From NCBI GenBank assembly GCA_964383535.1, contig CAYLHS010000008.1, positions 1 through 39,607 of the forward strand: a DNA stretch of 39,607 bases. The letters run 5' to 3'. Position 1 is the first letter of the stretch; each line of letters begins with the position of its first letter. The stretch is from CAYLHS01 sp964383535. GTDB lineage: Bacteria > Actinomycetota > Acidimicrobiia > Spongiisociales > UBA4744. Positions 30,236-37,786 of this stretch are shown here, piece by piece. The notes below the pieces were generated by a model. The model had not been told where the DNA came from. It did no database searches and was given only the letters and a program-made list of their open reading frames with translations. A program made the translations under genes and the position numbers.

Positions 30236-31464
30236 TCGTCGAGGTGCTCGCTGTGGGTACCGAGCTGCTCATCGGGCAGATCGTGAACGGAAACGCCGCA
30301 ACGATCGGGCGCAGGCTCGCGGAAGAGGGCCACGACGCCCACTACCAGGGAGTCGTCGGGGACAACATCGGGCGAATCGCCGAGGCGATCTCGGTTGCTC
30401 TGGGTCGTGCCGATGCCGTGATCATCACCGGTGGACTGGGTCCCACACAGGATGACCTGACCAGAGAGGGCATCTGTCTCGCGACGGGACGGCCGATGGA
30501 GTTCGTGCAGGACGCCGCCGACCACCTGCGCGACCGATTCGAGCGGCTTGGCCGATCGATGCCGGAGGCGAACCTCCGCCAGGCAGAGCGTCCCGCAGGA
30601 GCCGAGTTTCTCCCCAACCCGAAGGGAACCGCGCCCGGGCTGGCGCTGCGCGACGACCAGGGATGGGTCTTCGCCCTACCGGGCGTTCCAGAAGAGATGG
30701 AGGCGCTCCTCGAGAAGGAAGTCGTGCCAAGGCTGAGAACGGGCGGGGAAGGGATCGTCAAGAGCAGACTCATACGCACCTGGGGCTCATCCGAATCGAC
30801 GGTCGCCGAGCTGCTGGATGACCTCTATGGTTCGGCCAACCCGTCGATCGCGTTTCTCGCATCCTCCGGCGAGATCAAGATTCGGATCACCGCGAAGGCA
30901 CGGACGGAGGCAGACGCAGACGGGATGATCGAACCGATCGAGCGAAGCGTGCGCGAGCGCCTGGGGGCGCGGGTGTTCGGAATGGACCAGGACACGATCG
31001 AAGTGATCGTGCTGCGTCTTCTCGCAGAGCGCGGGTGGCGACTCGCCGCGGCGGAGTCCGCCACCGGCGGCATGATCGCAGCTCGAATCACCTCGGTTCC
31101 CGGATCCTCGAGGGTATTTCGCGGCGCCGTCGTCACCTATGCCACGGACCTCAAGACGACGGTGCTTGACGTACCCGCGGAGGTCGTCGAGCGAGACGGG
31201 GTCGTCAGCGAGGCGATGGCCCGCGCCATGGCCATGGGCGCTGCGGAGCGTCTCGGTGCCGAGGTAGCGGTCTCCGTGACGGGATCTGCCGGCCCCGATC
31301 CTCAAGAGCGCCCGATCGGGACGATGATCATCGGGGTCCACACCCCCGGTGGCACGCAGGCTCGGACGATGCGCTTCCCAGGCGACAGGGAGCGTGTCCG
31401 TACCTACACGACGACCGCTGCGTTGCAGCTCCTGCGCCTCGGGGTCTCGGGGGAGTGGTGGTAG
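30232..31464 (+). CDS. cinA: CinA-like competence/damage-inducible protein (nicotinamide-nucleotide amidase type)
   Basis: The 410-residue protein has the N-terminal MoaB-like domain (EVLAVGTELLIGQIVN, ITGGLGPTQDDLTRE, FALPGVPEEM; 1-170), a middle domain, and the C-terminal PncC amidase domain (about 255-405: AAAESATGGMIAARIT, GAVVTYATDLK, SVTGSAGPD). The family acts on NMN or ADP-ribose in pyridine nucleotide recycling and is linked to competence and recA operons. GTG 30232 overlaps the rimO stop as GTGA. It is followed by thpR with a 10-nt overlap. The cinA-recA order is common in Actinobacteria and Firmicutes. Confidence 0.92.
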   Translation: MIVEVLAVGTELLIGQIVNGNAATIGRRLAEEGHDAHYQGVVGDNIGRIAEAISVALGRADAVIITGGLGPTQDDLTREGICLATGRPMEFVQDAADHLRDRFERLGRSMPEANLRQAERPAGAEFLPNPKGTAPGLALRDDQGWVFALPGVPEEMEALLEKEVVPRLRTGGEGIVKSRLIRTWGSSESTVAELLDDLYGSANPSIAFLASSGEIKIRITAKARTEADADGMIEPIERSVRERLGARVFGMDQDTIEVIVLRLLAERGWRLAAAESATGGMIAARITSVPGSSRVFRGAVVTYATDLKTTVLDVPAEVVERDGVVSEAMARAMAMGAAERLGAEVAVSVTGSAGPDPQERPIGTMIIGVHTPGGTQARTMRFPGDRERVRTYTTTAALQLLRLGVSGEWW

Positions 31465-32012
31465 GCAGGCTGTTCATCGCTGTGCCGCTGCCCGACGAGG
31501 CGCGGCACGCCCTCGCGGCGCTCCTCGACGGTCCGCTGCCGGGACGCGTGGTGCAGCCCCGCAACTGGCACCTGACGCTGCGGTTTCTCGGCGACACCGA
31601 CGAGGTGACCTACGATCGGCTCCTCCACACACTCGACGGCTCGGATCTCGGCGCGCCGTTCAGGGTGACACTCGGGGCATTGGGCGCCTTTCCTCGTCCG
31701 GACAAGGCAACGGTCCTGTGGGTCGGTTTCTCTGCCGGGCTCGGAGGCTTTGCCCGACTCGCAGACGTGGTTGCCGGGGCGGCGGAGGCAGCGGGTTTTC
31801 CACCGGAGGATCGCCCGTTCAGGGCGCACCTGACCCTGTCGAGGATCCGCCCACATCAAGATGTCCGATCGGTCGTCGATCGGGCCCCGCTCGACGACGT
31901 GTCGTGGACGGTTGGGGAGGTCGACGTGTTCAGGAGCCATCTCGGCTCGGGTGGTCCGAGATACGAGCGCCTGGAGCGCATCATGCTTGGCGTCGAACAC
32001 ATGTTCGAGTAG
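31455..32012 (+). CDS. thpR: RNA 2',3'-cyclic phosphodiesterase (2H family)
   Basis: The 185-residue 2H phosphoesterase has both catalytic HxTx motifs: HLTL (His39) and HLTL (His125), in the usual positions of the LigT/ThpR group. It opens 2',3'-cyclic phosphate ends of RNA. GTG 31455 overlaps the cinA stop by 10 nt and has GGGGGAG directly ahead; GTG 31458 is an equally good start. Its last codons contain a perfect SOS box (31993-32008) that belongs to the recA promoter, so this coding end has a double use. Confidence 0.9.
   Translation: MVVGRLFIAVPLPDEARHALAALLDGPLPGRVVQPRNWHLTLRFLGDTDEVTYDRLLHTLDGSDLGAPFRVTLGALGAFPRPDKATVLWVGFSAGLGGFARLADVVAGAAEAAGFPPEDRPFRAHLTLSRIRPHQDVRSVVDRAPLDDVSWTVGEVDVFRSHLGSGGPRYERLERIMLGVEHMFE
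31993..32008. promoter_or_regulatory. SOS box (LexA site) for recA
   Basis: TCGAAC-ACAT-GTTCGA is a perfect 16-bp match to the actinobacterial/Bacillus-type LexA site with inverted half sites TCGAAC and GTTCGA. It lies in the last codons of thpR, 60 nt before the recA GTG. A LexA gene with the matching type of DNA-binding helix is in the same window. A possible -10 (TAGGAT at 32010-32015 or CATACG at 32016-32021) follows. Confidence 0.85.
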
Positions 32013-32068
32013 GATCATACGTGTCACACCGGCGTTGTACGGTGTTGAACAGACGAAGGGAGCTGCAG

Positions 32069-33085
32069 GTGGAACGAGACAAGGCCCTGGAGATGGCGAT
32101 GTCGCAGATCGAGCGACAGTTCGGCAAGGGCGCCATCATGAAACTGGGCGACGGCGTCCAGGAGAAGATGGCGTCGATCTCGACGGGCGCGCTCTCCCTC
32201 GACCTCGCCCTGGGTATCGGAGGTGTACCGAGGGGGAGGGTCGTCGAGATCTTCGGACCGGAGAGCAGTGGCAAGACCACGCTGTCGCTCCACATCATCG
32301 CGGAGGCGCAACGGAACGGGGGGATCGCCGCGTTCGTAGACGCAGAGCACGCCCTGGATCCCGTGTACGCCGGCGCGCTCGGTGTCGATGTCGATGAGCT
32401 CCTCATTTCTCAGCCCGACACCGGCGAGCAGGCCTTGGAGATCACCGACATGCTGATCCGATCGGGTGCGCTCGATGTTGTCGTGATCGACTCGGTCGCC
32501 GCGCTCGTGCCTCGAGCAGAGATCGAGGGTGAGATGGGGGACTCCCATGTCGGGTTGCAGGCCAGGTTGATGTCGCAGGCGCTTCGGAAACTGACGGGCA
32601 ACATCCACCGCTCGCGGACGACGGCGATCTTCATCAATCAGCTTCGGGAGAAGATCGGCGTCATGTACGGGTCCCCGGAGACGACGCCCGGCGGTCGGGC
32701 ACTCAAGTTCTATGCGTCGGTGCGTATCGACATTCGCCGAATCGAGACGATCAAGGACGGCCAGACGTCGATTGGCAACCGGGTGCGAGCCAAGATCGTC
32801 AAGAACAAGGTCGCACCCCCATTCCGTCAGGCCGAGTTCGACATCATGTTCGGGACGGGTATCTCCCGCATGGGGAGTCTCCTGGATGTCGCCGTCGACG
32901 AAGGAATCGTGCGAAAGAGCGGTGCCTGGTACAGCTACGACAACGACCAGCTCGGTCAAGGGCGTGAGAATTCCAAGCGGTTCCTCGACGACAACCCCGA
33001 GGTCGCCGTTCAGCTTCAGGCGAAGGTATTCGAAGCGGTGGGCCTGCTCGAACCCAGTGCGGCAGAAGAAGCACACGAAGATTGA
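32069..33085 (+). CDS. recA: Recombinase RecA
   Basis: The 338-residue RecA has the Walker A GPESSGKT (63-70), VVIDSVAALVP with the Walker B Asp, the loop L1 region EGEMGDSHVG and L2 region PETTPGGRALKFYASVR, and a short acidic C-terminus. It catalyses homologous pairing and triggers LexA self-cleavage. I take GTG 32069 as start: GAAGGGAG lies 6-7 nt upstream and the protein then opens MERDKALEMAMSQIERQFGKG split in the usual way. An SOS box sits 60 nt upstream. In most Actinobacteria recX follows; here a 207-nt spacer and rny follow instead. Confidence 0.97.
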   Translation: MERDKALEMAMSQIERQFGKGAIMKLGDGVQEKMASISTGALSLDLALGIGGVPRGRVVEIFGPESSGKTTLSLHIIAEAQRNGGIAAFVDAEHALDPVYAGALGVDVDELLISQPDTGEQALEITDMLIRSGALDVVVIDSVAALVPRAEIEGEMGDSHVGLQARLMSQALRKLTGNIHRSRTTAIFINQLREKIGVMYGSPETTPGGRALKFYASVRIDIRRIETIKDGQTSIGNRVRAKIVKNKVAPPFRQAEFDIMFGTGISRMGSLLDVAVDEGIVRKSGAWYSYDNDQLGQGRENSKRFLDDNPEVAVQLQAKVFEAVGLLEPSAAEEAHED

Positions 33086-33111
33086 CTAGTGCGTCGAGAG
33101 CGTTTGTACGG

Positions 33112-33134
33112 TACGATGTGTGTCACGCACACAC
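33112..33134 (+). promoter_or_regulatory. Possible rny promoter -10 and GTGTGT/ACACAC hairpin
   Basis: TACGAT (33112-33117) fits the TANNNT -10 pattern and is followed by a 6-bp inverted repeat, GTGTGT (33118-33123) with ACACAC (33129-33134), 5-nt loop. A good -35 at correct distance is not seen; TTGACT at 33082-33087 is about 24 nt away. Transcripts from here would contain the structured element at 33169-33274. Confidence 0.35.
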
Positions 33135-33168
33135 GAACCATTACTTGAAATCAACGATACTCACAAGC

Positions 33169-33274
33169 GAACCTTCAACTGATCAGCAGCCGCGACGACG
33201 GTAAGCCGTCCCTCGTGTGCCAGATGTGTGTGTGCCGGGCCGCCAAGGCTCGGCACCTGCGTTGTTGAAGGTTC
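33169..33274 (+). ncRNA. Candidate structured RNA element between recA and rny (nested multi-stem)
   Basis: A perfect 11-bp stem P1 (33169-33179 with 33264-33274; GAACCTTCAAC with GTTGAAGGTTC) closes the element. Inside, GCAG (33186-33189) can pair with CTGC (33257-33260). P2 is GACGG (33197-33201) with CCGTC (33206-33210), TAAG loop, extended by CGA/TCG. P3 is a 10-bp stem, GTGCCGGGCC (33232-33241) with GGCTCGGCAC (33247-33256), one G-U pair, GCCAA loop. Together they form a three-way junction like many riboswitches or small RNAs. It ends 18 nt before the rny start codon. I know no named family with this layout; it could be a cis element for rny, a small RNA, or a complex terminator for recA. 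Confidence 0.5.
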
Positions 33275-33292
33275 CGGGAAAGCGACGGAGCC

Positions 33293-34822
33293 ATGGAATA
33301 CATCGTCGGGGCCGTGGGCCTGGCGGTAGGGGGTCTTCTGGGTTTCCTGTGGACGAAGTACCGCGCCGGAGTCGCGCGTGCCAGTGCCGAATCGACCGCC
33401 GAGGGGATGGTCGTGAAGGCACGACTGGAGGCGCAGGAGCTGCTCTCACGGGGGGAAGAGGAAGCAAGGGCCAAGGCGGAGGCGTACAGGGAGCGGGAAG
33501 AGGCAGCACTCGAACACCGCAAGATCGAGTTGAACTCGTCGGAGGAACGGCTGGGTCAGCGTGAGCAGACTCTCGAACAGCGTGCATCGAATCTCGCCCA
33601 ACGAGAGCAGCTGCTGATCTCGAGAGAGAACGAAGCGCAGGAACAGAGGGTCGAGACAGAGAAGCTGAGAGAGCAGGCAAGAGCGGAACTCGAACGTCTC
33701 GCAGGGTTTGACGCCGAAGCGGCGAAGTCGAACCTTCTCCATCAAGTAGAGGATGAAGCTCGACGTGAAGCGATGGTCCTGGTGCGCGACATGGAGATCA
33801 GGGCACGGGAGGAGGCCGACCGCCGAGCGAGGCGAATTCTGGCGACGGCGATCCAACGGCTGGCCGCGGAGGTCGTGACAGAGTCCACGGTGTCGGTGGT
33901 GGAGTTGCCGACCGACGACATGAAGGGCCGCATCATCGGCCGGGAGGGAAGGAACATCCGTGCGTTCGAGGCGATCACGGGTGTCAATCTCATTGTCGAT
34001 GACACGCCGGAGGCGGTGTCCGTGTCGTCGTTCGACCCTGTGCGAAGGGAGGTGGCGCGTCTCACCCTGGAGCGGCTGGTGCAAGACGGCCGCATCCACC
34101 CGGCGTCGATCGAGGAGATGTACGAGAAGTCTCGGGCCGAGGTCGAGGAATCCGTGAGAGATGCCGGTGAGTGGGCGCTCGTGGAGGTCGGGATCTCGCG
34201 GATGCACCCTGAGGTGGTGACCTTGCTCGGGCGCCTGAAGTACCGCACGTCCTACGGCCAGAACGTGCTGAAGCATCTGGTCGAGTGCGCCCACATCGCG
34301 GCAATGCTGGCGTCCGAGCTGGAGATCGATCCGGTGCCGGTGAAACGCGCCGCGCTGCTGCACGACCTCGGCAAGGCGGTGACCCACGAGGTCGACGGCT
34401 CCCACGCGCTGATCGGCGCAGAGATCGCCCGCCGCTTCGGTGAGGACCCTGCCGTGGTGCACGGAATCGAGGCTCACCACAACGAGGTGGAGCCCCGCAC
34501 GGTCCTTGCCGTGATCGTGCAGGCCGCGGATGCGGTATCGGCGGCGCGGCCAGGCGCACGGCGAGAGGCACTGGAGTCCTACGTGCGAAGACTGGAGAAG
34601 CTCGAAGAGCTCGCATACGACTTCAGCGGCGTCGAGAAGGTGTTCGCGATGCAGGCAGGTCGCGAGGTTCGAGTAGTGGTCGACCCCGGAACGGTCGATG
34701 ATCTGGCCGCCTCCGATCTTGCACGCAGGATCGCCAAACGGCTGGAAGAAGACCTCCAGTATCCCGGGCAGATTCAGGTGACGGTCATCAGAGAGCTGCG
34801 AGTCACCGACTACGCACGATGA
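33293..34822 (+). CDS. rny: Ribonuclease Y
   Basis: The 509-residue endoribonuclease has an N-terminal membrane helix (about 3-20), a long coiled coil (25-190, rich in Glu, Arg, Ala), a KH domain (GRIIGREGRN at 212-221) and an HD domain with LLHDLGKAVTHE (His357, Asp358) and AHHNEVEP. It starts decay of mRNAs at the membrane, together with RNase J. ATG 33293 gives the membrane helix at once; GGAG lies only 2 nt upstream, so the ribosome binding site is poor. It stands where recX is found in relatives, after a structured spacer. Its stop overlaps miaB as ATGA. RNase Y is rare in Actinomycetia. Confidence 0.95.
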   Translation: MEYIVGAVGLAVGGLLGFLWTKYRAGVARASAESTAEGMVVKARLEAQELLSRGEEEARAKAEAYREREEAALEHRKIELNSSEERLGQREQTLEQRASNLAQREQLLISRENEAQEQRVETEKLREQARAELERLAGFDAEAAKSNLLHQVEDEARREAMVLVRDMEIRAREEADRRARRILATAIQRLAAEVVTESTVSVVELPTDDMKGRIIGREGRNIRAFEAITGVNLIVDDTPEAVSVSSFDPVRREVARLTLERLVQDGRIHPASIEEMYEKSRAEVEESVRDAGEWALVEVGISRMHPEVVTLLGRLKYRTSYGQNVLKHLVECAHIAAMLASELEIDPVPVKRAALLHDLGKAVTHEVDGSHALIGAEIARRFGEDPAVVHGIEAHHNEVEPRTVLAVIVQAADAVSAARPGARREALESYVRRLEKLEELAYDFSGVEKVFAMQAGREVRVVVDPGTVDDLAASDLARRIAKRLEEDLQYPGQIQVTVIRELRVTDYAR

Positions 34823-36156
34823 GCGGCTCCCGTACCGGCAAGCGGTACCTGATCAAGACGTTCGGGTGCCAGATGAACGAACACGACAGCGAGCGCGTCG
34901 CCGGCATGTTCGAACTCGACGGTATGCGGCCGGCCGGGGATGTCGACGACGCCGATGTCGTGTTCATCAACACCTGCACGATCCGCGAGAACGCGGACAA
35001 TCGTCTCTACGGCAATCTCGGACAGCTGAAGACCTTCAAGGATGCGCACCCCGACGCGTTGCTGATCGTGGGAGGGTGCGCCGCCCAGAAGGACAGAGAG
35101 ATGGTCAGGGAACGGGCACCATGGGTGGACGTCGTGCTCGGCACACACAACCTGGATCGCGTCCTGGACCTCATGAGCATCGCCCAGGCGAACGGAGGAG
35201 TGACCGAGGTCATCGACGAGATGGCGACGCTGCCATCGCTACTGCCGGCGGCACGGCGCCAGCCACACTCCGCGTGGGTGACCATCCAGGTCGGCTGCAA
35301 CAACACGTGCACGTTCTGCATCGTTCCGACGGTGCGGGGACCAGAGATCAGCAGACGTCCGGGGGACATCGTGTCGGAGATCGAGGCCCTCGCTGCCGAA
35401 GGCGTCGTCGAAGTCACACTGCTCGGACAGAACGTCAACACGTATGGGCGAGACCTCGCACTCGACGGGAAACGCCGGCCGATCTTCGCGGATCTGCTTC
35501 GTCGGGTTGGACAGGTCGATGGGATCAGACGGGTGCGATTCACGAGTCCGCACCCTGCCGACTTCCGTGAGGATGTGGCCGTCGCGATGGCAGAAACGGA
35601 CGCCGTCTGCAACCAGCTGCACCTCCCCCTCCAGAGCGGCAGCAACCGGATCCTGGCCGCCATGCACCGCGGGTACAACGTGGATCGCTTCATGAGCCGC
35701 CTCACGCTCGCCAGGACGTTCATGCCCGACCTCGCGGTGTCCACGGACGTCATCGTCGGATTCCCCGGTGAGACCGAGTCGGACTTCCAGGCGACCATGG
35801 AGGTGATCGAAGCGGCCCGGTTCGATCAGGCGTTCACCTTCCTGTTCTCACCTCGGCCCGGCACCGCCGCGGCCGACATGCGCGAAATCTCCGTCGACCC
35901 CGACATCATGCAGGCCAGATACCGGCGGCTCACCGAACTCCAGAATCGCATCGTCTTCGAGAAGAACCTCGATCAGGTTGGGCGGGTCGAGGAGGTGTTG
36001 ATCGAAGGGCCATCGAAGAAGGATCCGGCTATGGCGACAGCCCGTACGGAGGGCAACAGGGTGGTGCACGTGGAAGGGGAGTTCCCGCCGGGCAGGTTCC
36101 TGCACGTGGAGATCACCAGCGCGCACAAACATCACCTGGTGGGGGTCGTACGCTGA
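34819..36156 (+). CDS. miaB: tRNA-2-methylthio-N6-isopentenyladenosine synthase MiaB
   Basis: The 445-residue radical SAM methylthiotransferase modifies A37 of tRNAs reading UNN codons, after MiaA. It has KTFGCQMNEHDSE (Cys17), NTCTIRENA (Cys53), GGCAAQ (Cys87) for the auxiliary cluster, the radical SAM CNNTCTFC (Cys160, Cys164, Cys167), and the C-terminal TRAM domain (380-445). The ATG overlaps rny as ATGA, and its TGA overlaps the CTG start of miaA as CTGA. Enzyme and its predecessor enzyme are thus made together. Confidence 0.95.
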   Translation: MSGSRTGKRYLIKTFGCQMNEHDSERVAGMFELDGMRPAGDVDDADVVFINTCTIRENADNRLYGNLGQLKTFKDAHPDALLIVGGCAAQKDREMVRERAPWVDVVLGTHNLDRVLDLMSIAQANGGVTEVIDEMATLPSLLPAARRQPHSAWVTIQVGCNNTCTFCIVPTVRGPEISRRPGDIVSEIEALAAEGVVEVTLLGQNVNTYGRDLALDGKRRPIFADLLRRVGQVDGIRRVRFTSPHPADFREDVAVAMAETDAVCNQLHLPLQSGSNRILAAMHRGYNVDRFMSRLTLARTFMPDLAVSTDVIVGFPGETESDFQATMEVIEAARFDQAFTFLFSPRPGTAAADMREISVDPDIMQARYRRLTELQNRIVFEKNLDQVGRVEEVLIEGPSKKDPAMATARTEGNRVVHVEGEFPPGRFLHVEITSAHKHHLVGVVR

Positions 36157-37043
36157 TTCTCGCCATTCTCGGGCCGACGGCGTCGGCGAAGAGCGAGATG
36201 GCGCTTCGCCTGGCCGAGGACATAGATGCGGAGATCCTGTCGGTCGATTCGATGCAGGTGTATCGGGGGATGGACATCGGTACAGCGAAGCCGGATCAGG
36301 GGACGCGCGCGCGGGTGCCGCATCACATGATCGACCTCGTCGAGCCCGAGGACGAGTTCACGGTGGCGGAGTTCCAGCAGCGTGCCCGGACCCTGCTCGA
36401 TCGGCGGCTGATTCTCGTCGGAGGATCCGGTCTGCACTTCCGAGCGATCGTTGATCCCCTCACCTTCGCGGCGTCGGATCCTGAGATCCGCCGGCGACTC
36501 GATGAACGACCGTTCGTCGACAACGTCGAAGAACTCCGTCGAGTCGATCCCGACGCGGATCGCCTTGTCGACATGACGAACCCGAGGCGCGTGGTGCGCG
36601 CGCTGGAGATCTACCAGCTCACGGGGAGTACCCCGTCGGAGCGCGCCGCATCGGAGGAAGCGGAGGCGATCAGATCGTACCGGCCGCTCGTCGGCTTCAC
36701 GGCGGTGGGGATCGATCCTGGCGAACAGCTGGCCGGTCGCGTTGCCGGTCGCCTCGCCGGCATGGTCGACGCAGGGCTGCTGGACGAGGTGCAAGCACTG
36801 GCTCCACGGCTCGGACGTACCGCATCCCAGGCCGTCGGCTACAAGCAGCTCCTGCCGGTGGTGCGCGGTGTCGCGCCGGTGGAGGCCGGCGTGGCAGACG
36901 CGACCAAGGCGACGCTTCGTCTCGCGAAGCACCAGCGGACGTATTTCCACCGCGATCCGAGGATCTCATGGGTACCGTGGAGTGACGACCCGAACTCGCT
37001 CTATGGAGCGGTCCGGTCGATGCTCGAGGAGGCGACTGAATGA
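36153..37043 (+). CDS. miaA: tRNA dimethylallyltransferase MiaA, CTG start
   Basis: The 296-residue enzyme transfers a dimethylallyl group to A37 of tRNA. It shows AILGPTASAKSEMALRLAE in the P-loop region, DSMQVYRGMDIGTAKP, VGGSGLHFRAI, TNPRRVVRALEIY and GYKQLLP. The first ATG in frame (36198) would cut off the P-loop, and no ATG, GTG or TTG lies in frame in the roughly 90 nt upstream. The only sensible start is CTG 36153 in a CTGA overlap with the miaB stop (or ATT 36156). The P-loop is GPTASAKS (7-14), with Ala12 where Gly is usual. Its stop overlaps dapF as ATGA. Confidence 0.92.
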   Translation: MILAILGPTASAKSEMALRLAEDIDAEILSVDSMQVYRGMDIGTAKPDQGTRARVPHHMIDLVEPEDEFTVAEFQQRARTLLDRRLILVGGSGLHFRAIVDPLTFAASDPEIRRRLDERPFVDNVEELRRVDPDADRLVDMTNPRRVVRALEIYQLTGSTPSERAASEEAEAIRSYRPLVGFTAVGIDPGEQLAGRVAGRLAGMVDAGLLDEVQALAPRLGRTASQAVGYKQLLPVVRGVAPVEAGVADATKATLRLAKHQRTYFHRDPRISWVPWSDDPNSLYGAVRSMLEEATE

Positions 37044-37786
37044 ACTTCGCCAAGATGGAGGGGTTGGGCAACGACTTCGTCGTGATCGAGGGACCGTTCG
37101 TGCCTTCGGAGGAGGACATCGAGCGGATGTGCGATCGACGCCGGGGGATCGGCGCAGACGGGGTCCTGGTGGTGACCCCGCTCGACGAACGGCGCGTCCG
37201 TATGGAGTACTGGAATGCCGATGGATCACCGGCCGAGATGTGCGGAAACGGGCTGCGCTGCGTCGCCGTGTTCGCTGCCCGACGGGGATTCGTCGAGGGG
37301 TCCGAGTTCATCGTCGAAACGGCCGTTGGGCCACGTAGCGTCACGCTCGGAGACGGCGCGATCACCGTCGAGCTCGGTCCCGTGGAGGCGCACGCGCAGC
37401 GCGAGGTGGAAGGAACGTCGCTGCGAGAGGTCAGTGTCGGCAACCCTCATGTCGTGATTCAGGTCGAGGATCCCGCCTACGCACGCGTCGGGGACATCGG
37501 ACCGCGGATCGAGGCGGCGTTCGCGGGAGGGGTCAACGTCGAGTTCATGGCGGTTCGAGAGTCTGGTGTCCTGGACGTCAGAGTGTGGGAGCGGGGCGTT
37601 GGTGAGACGCTCGCGTGCGGCACGGGTGCGGCGGCCGCGGTCGGCGCTGCATGTGCCGACGGCCTCGTCGGGAAGGACGCCACGGTGCGACTCCCCGGTG
37701 GTGTCCTCGGGGTCCATTTGGAGGGTGACGTGGCGTGGATCACCGGTCCGGCGAGCTTCGTGTTCGAGGGCGAGTGGCATGGCTGA
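37040..37786 (+). CDS. dapF: Diaminopimelate epimerase
   Basis: The 248-residue enzyme interconverts LL- and meso-diaminopimelate. The two catalytic cysteines are in MCGNGLRC (Cys68) and ACGTGAAAA (Cys193), and GNDFVVIEG and YWNADGSPAEMCG are present. Length is a little short of the usual 270 but all core parts are there. ATG 37040 overlaps the miaA stop (ATGA), and the end overlaps hflX by 8 nt. The miaA-dapF-hflX order is that of Mycobacterium. Together with dapA and dapB it makes three diaminopimelate genes in the window. Confidence 0.95.
   Translation: MNFAKMEGLGNDFVVIEGPFVPSEEDIERMCDRRRGIGADGVLVVTPLDERRVRMEYWNADGSPAEMCGNGLRCVAVFAARRGFVEGSEFIVETAVGPRSVTLGDGAITVELGPVEAHAQREVEGTSLREVSVGNPHVVIQVEDPAYARVGDIGPRIEAAFAGGVNVEFMAVRESGVLDVRVWERGVGETLACGTGAAAAVGAACADGLVGKDATVRLPGGVLGVHLEGDVAWITGPASFVFEGEWHG

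Noticed and set aside
32045..33115. GTACGGT shared by the regions before and after recA as a common operator
   Set aside because: Only 7 nt in common, not palindromic as a pair and without further copies seen.
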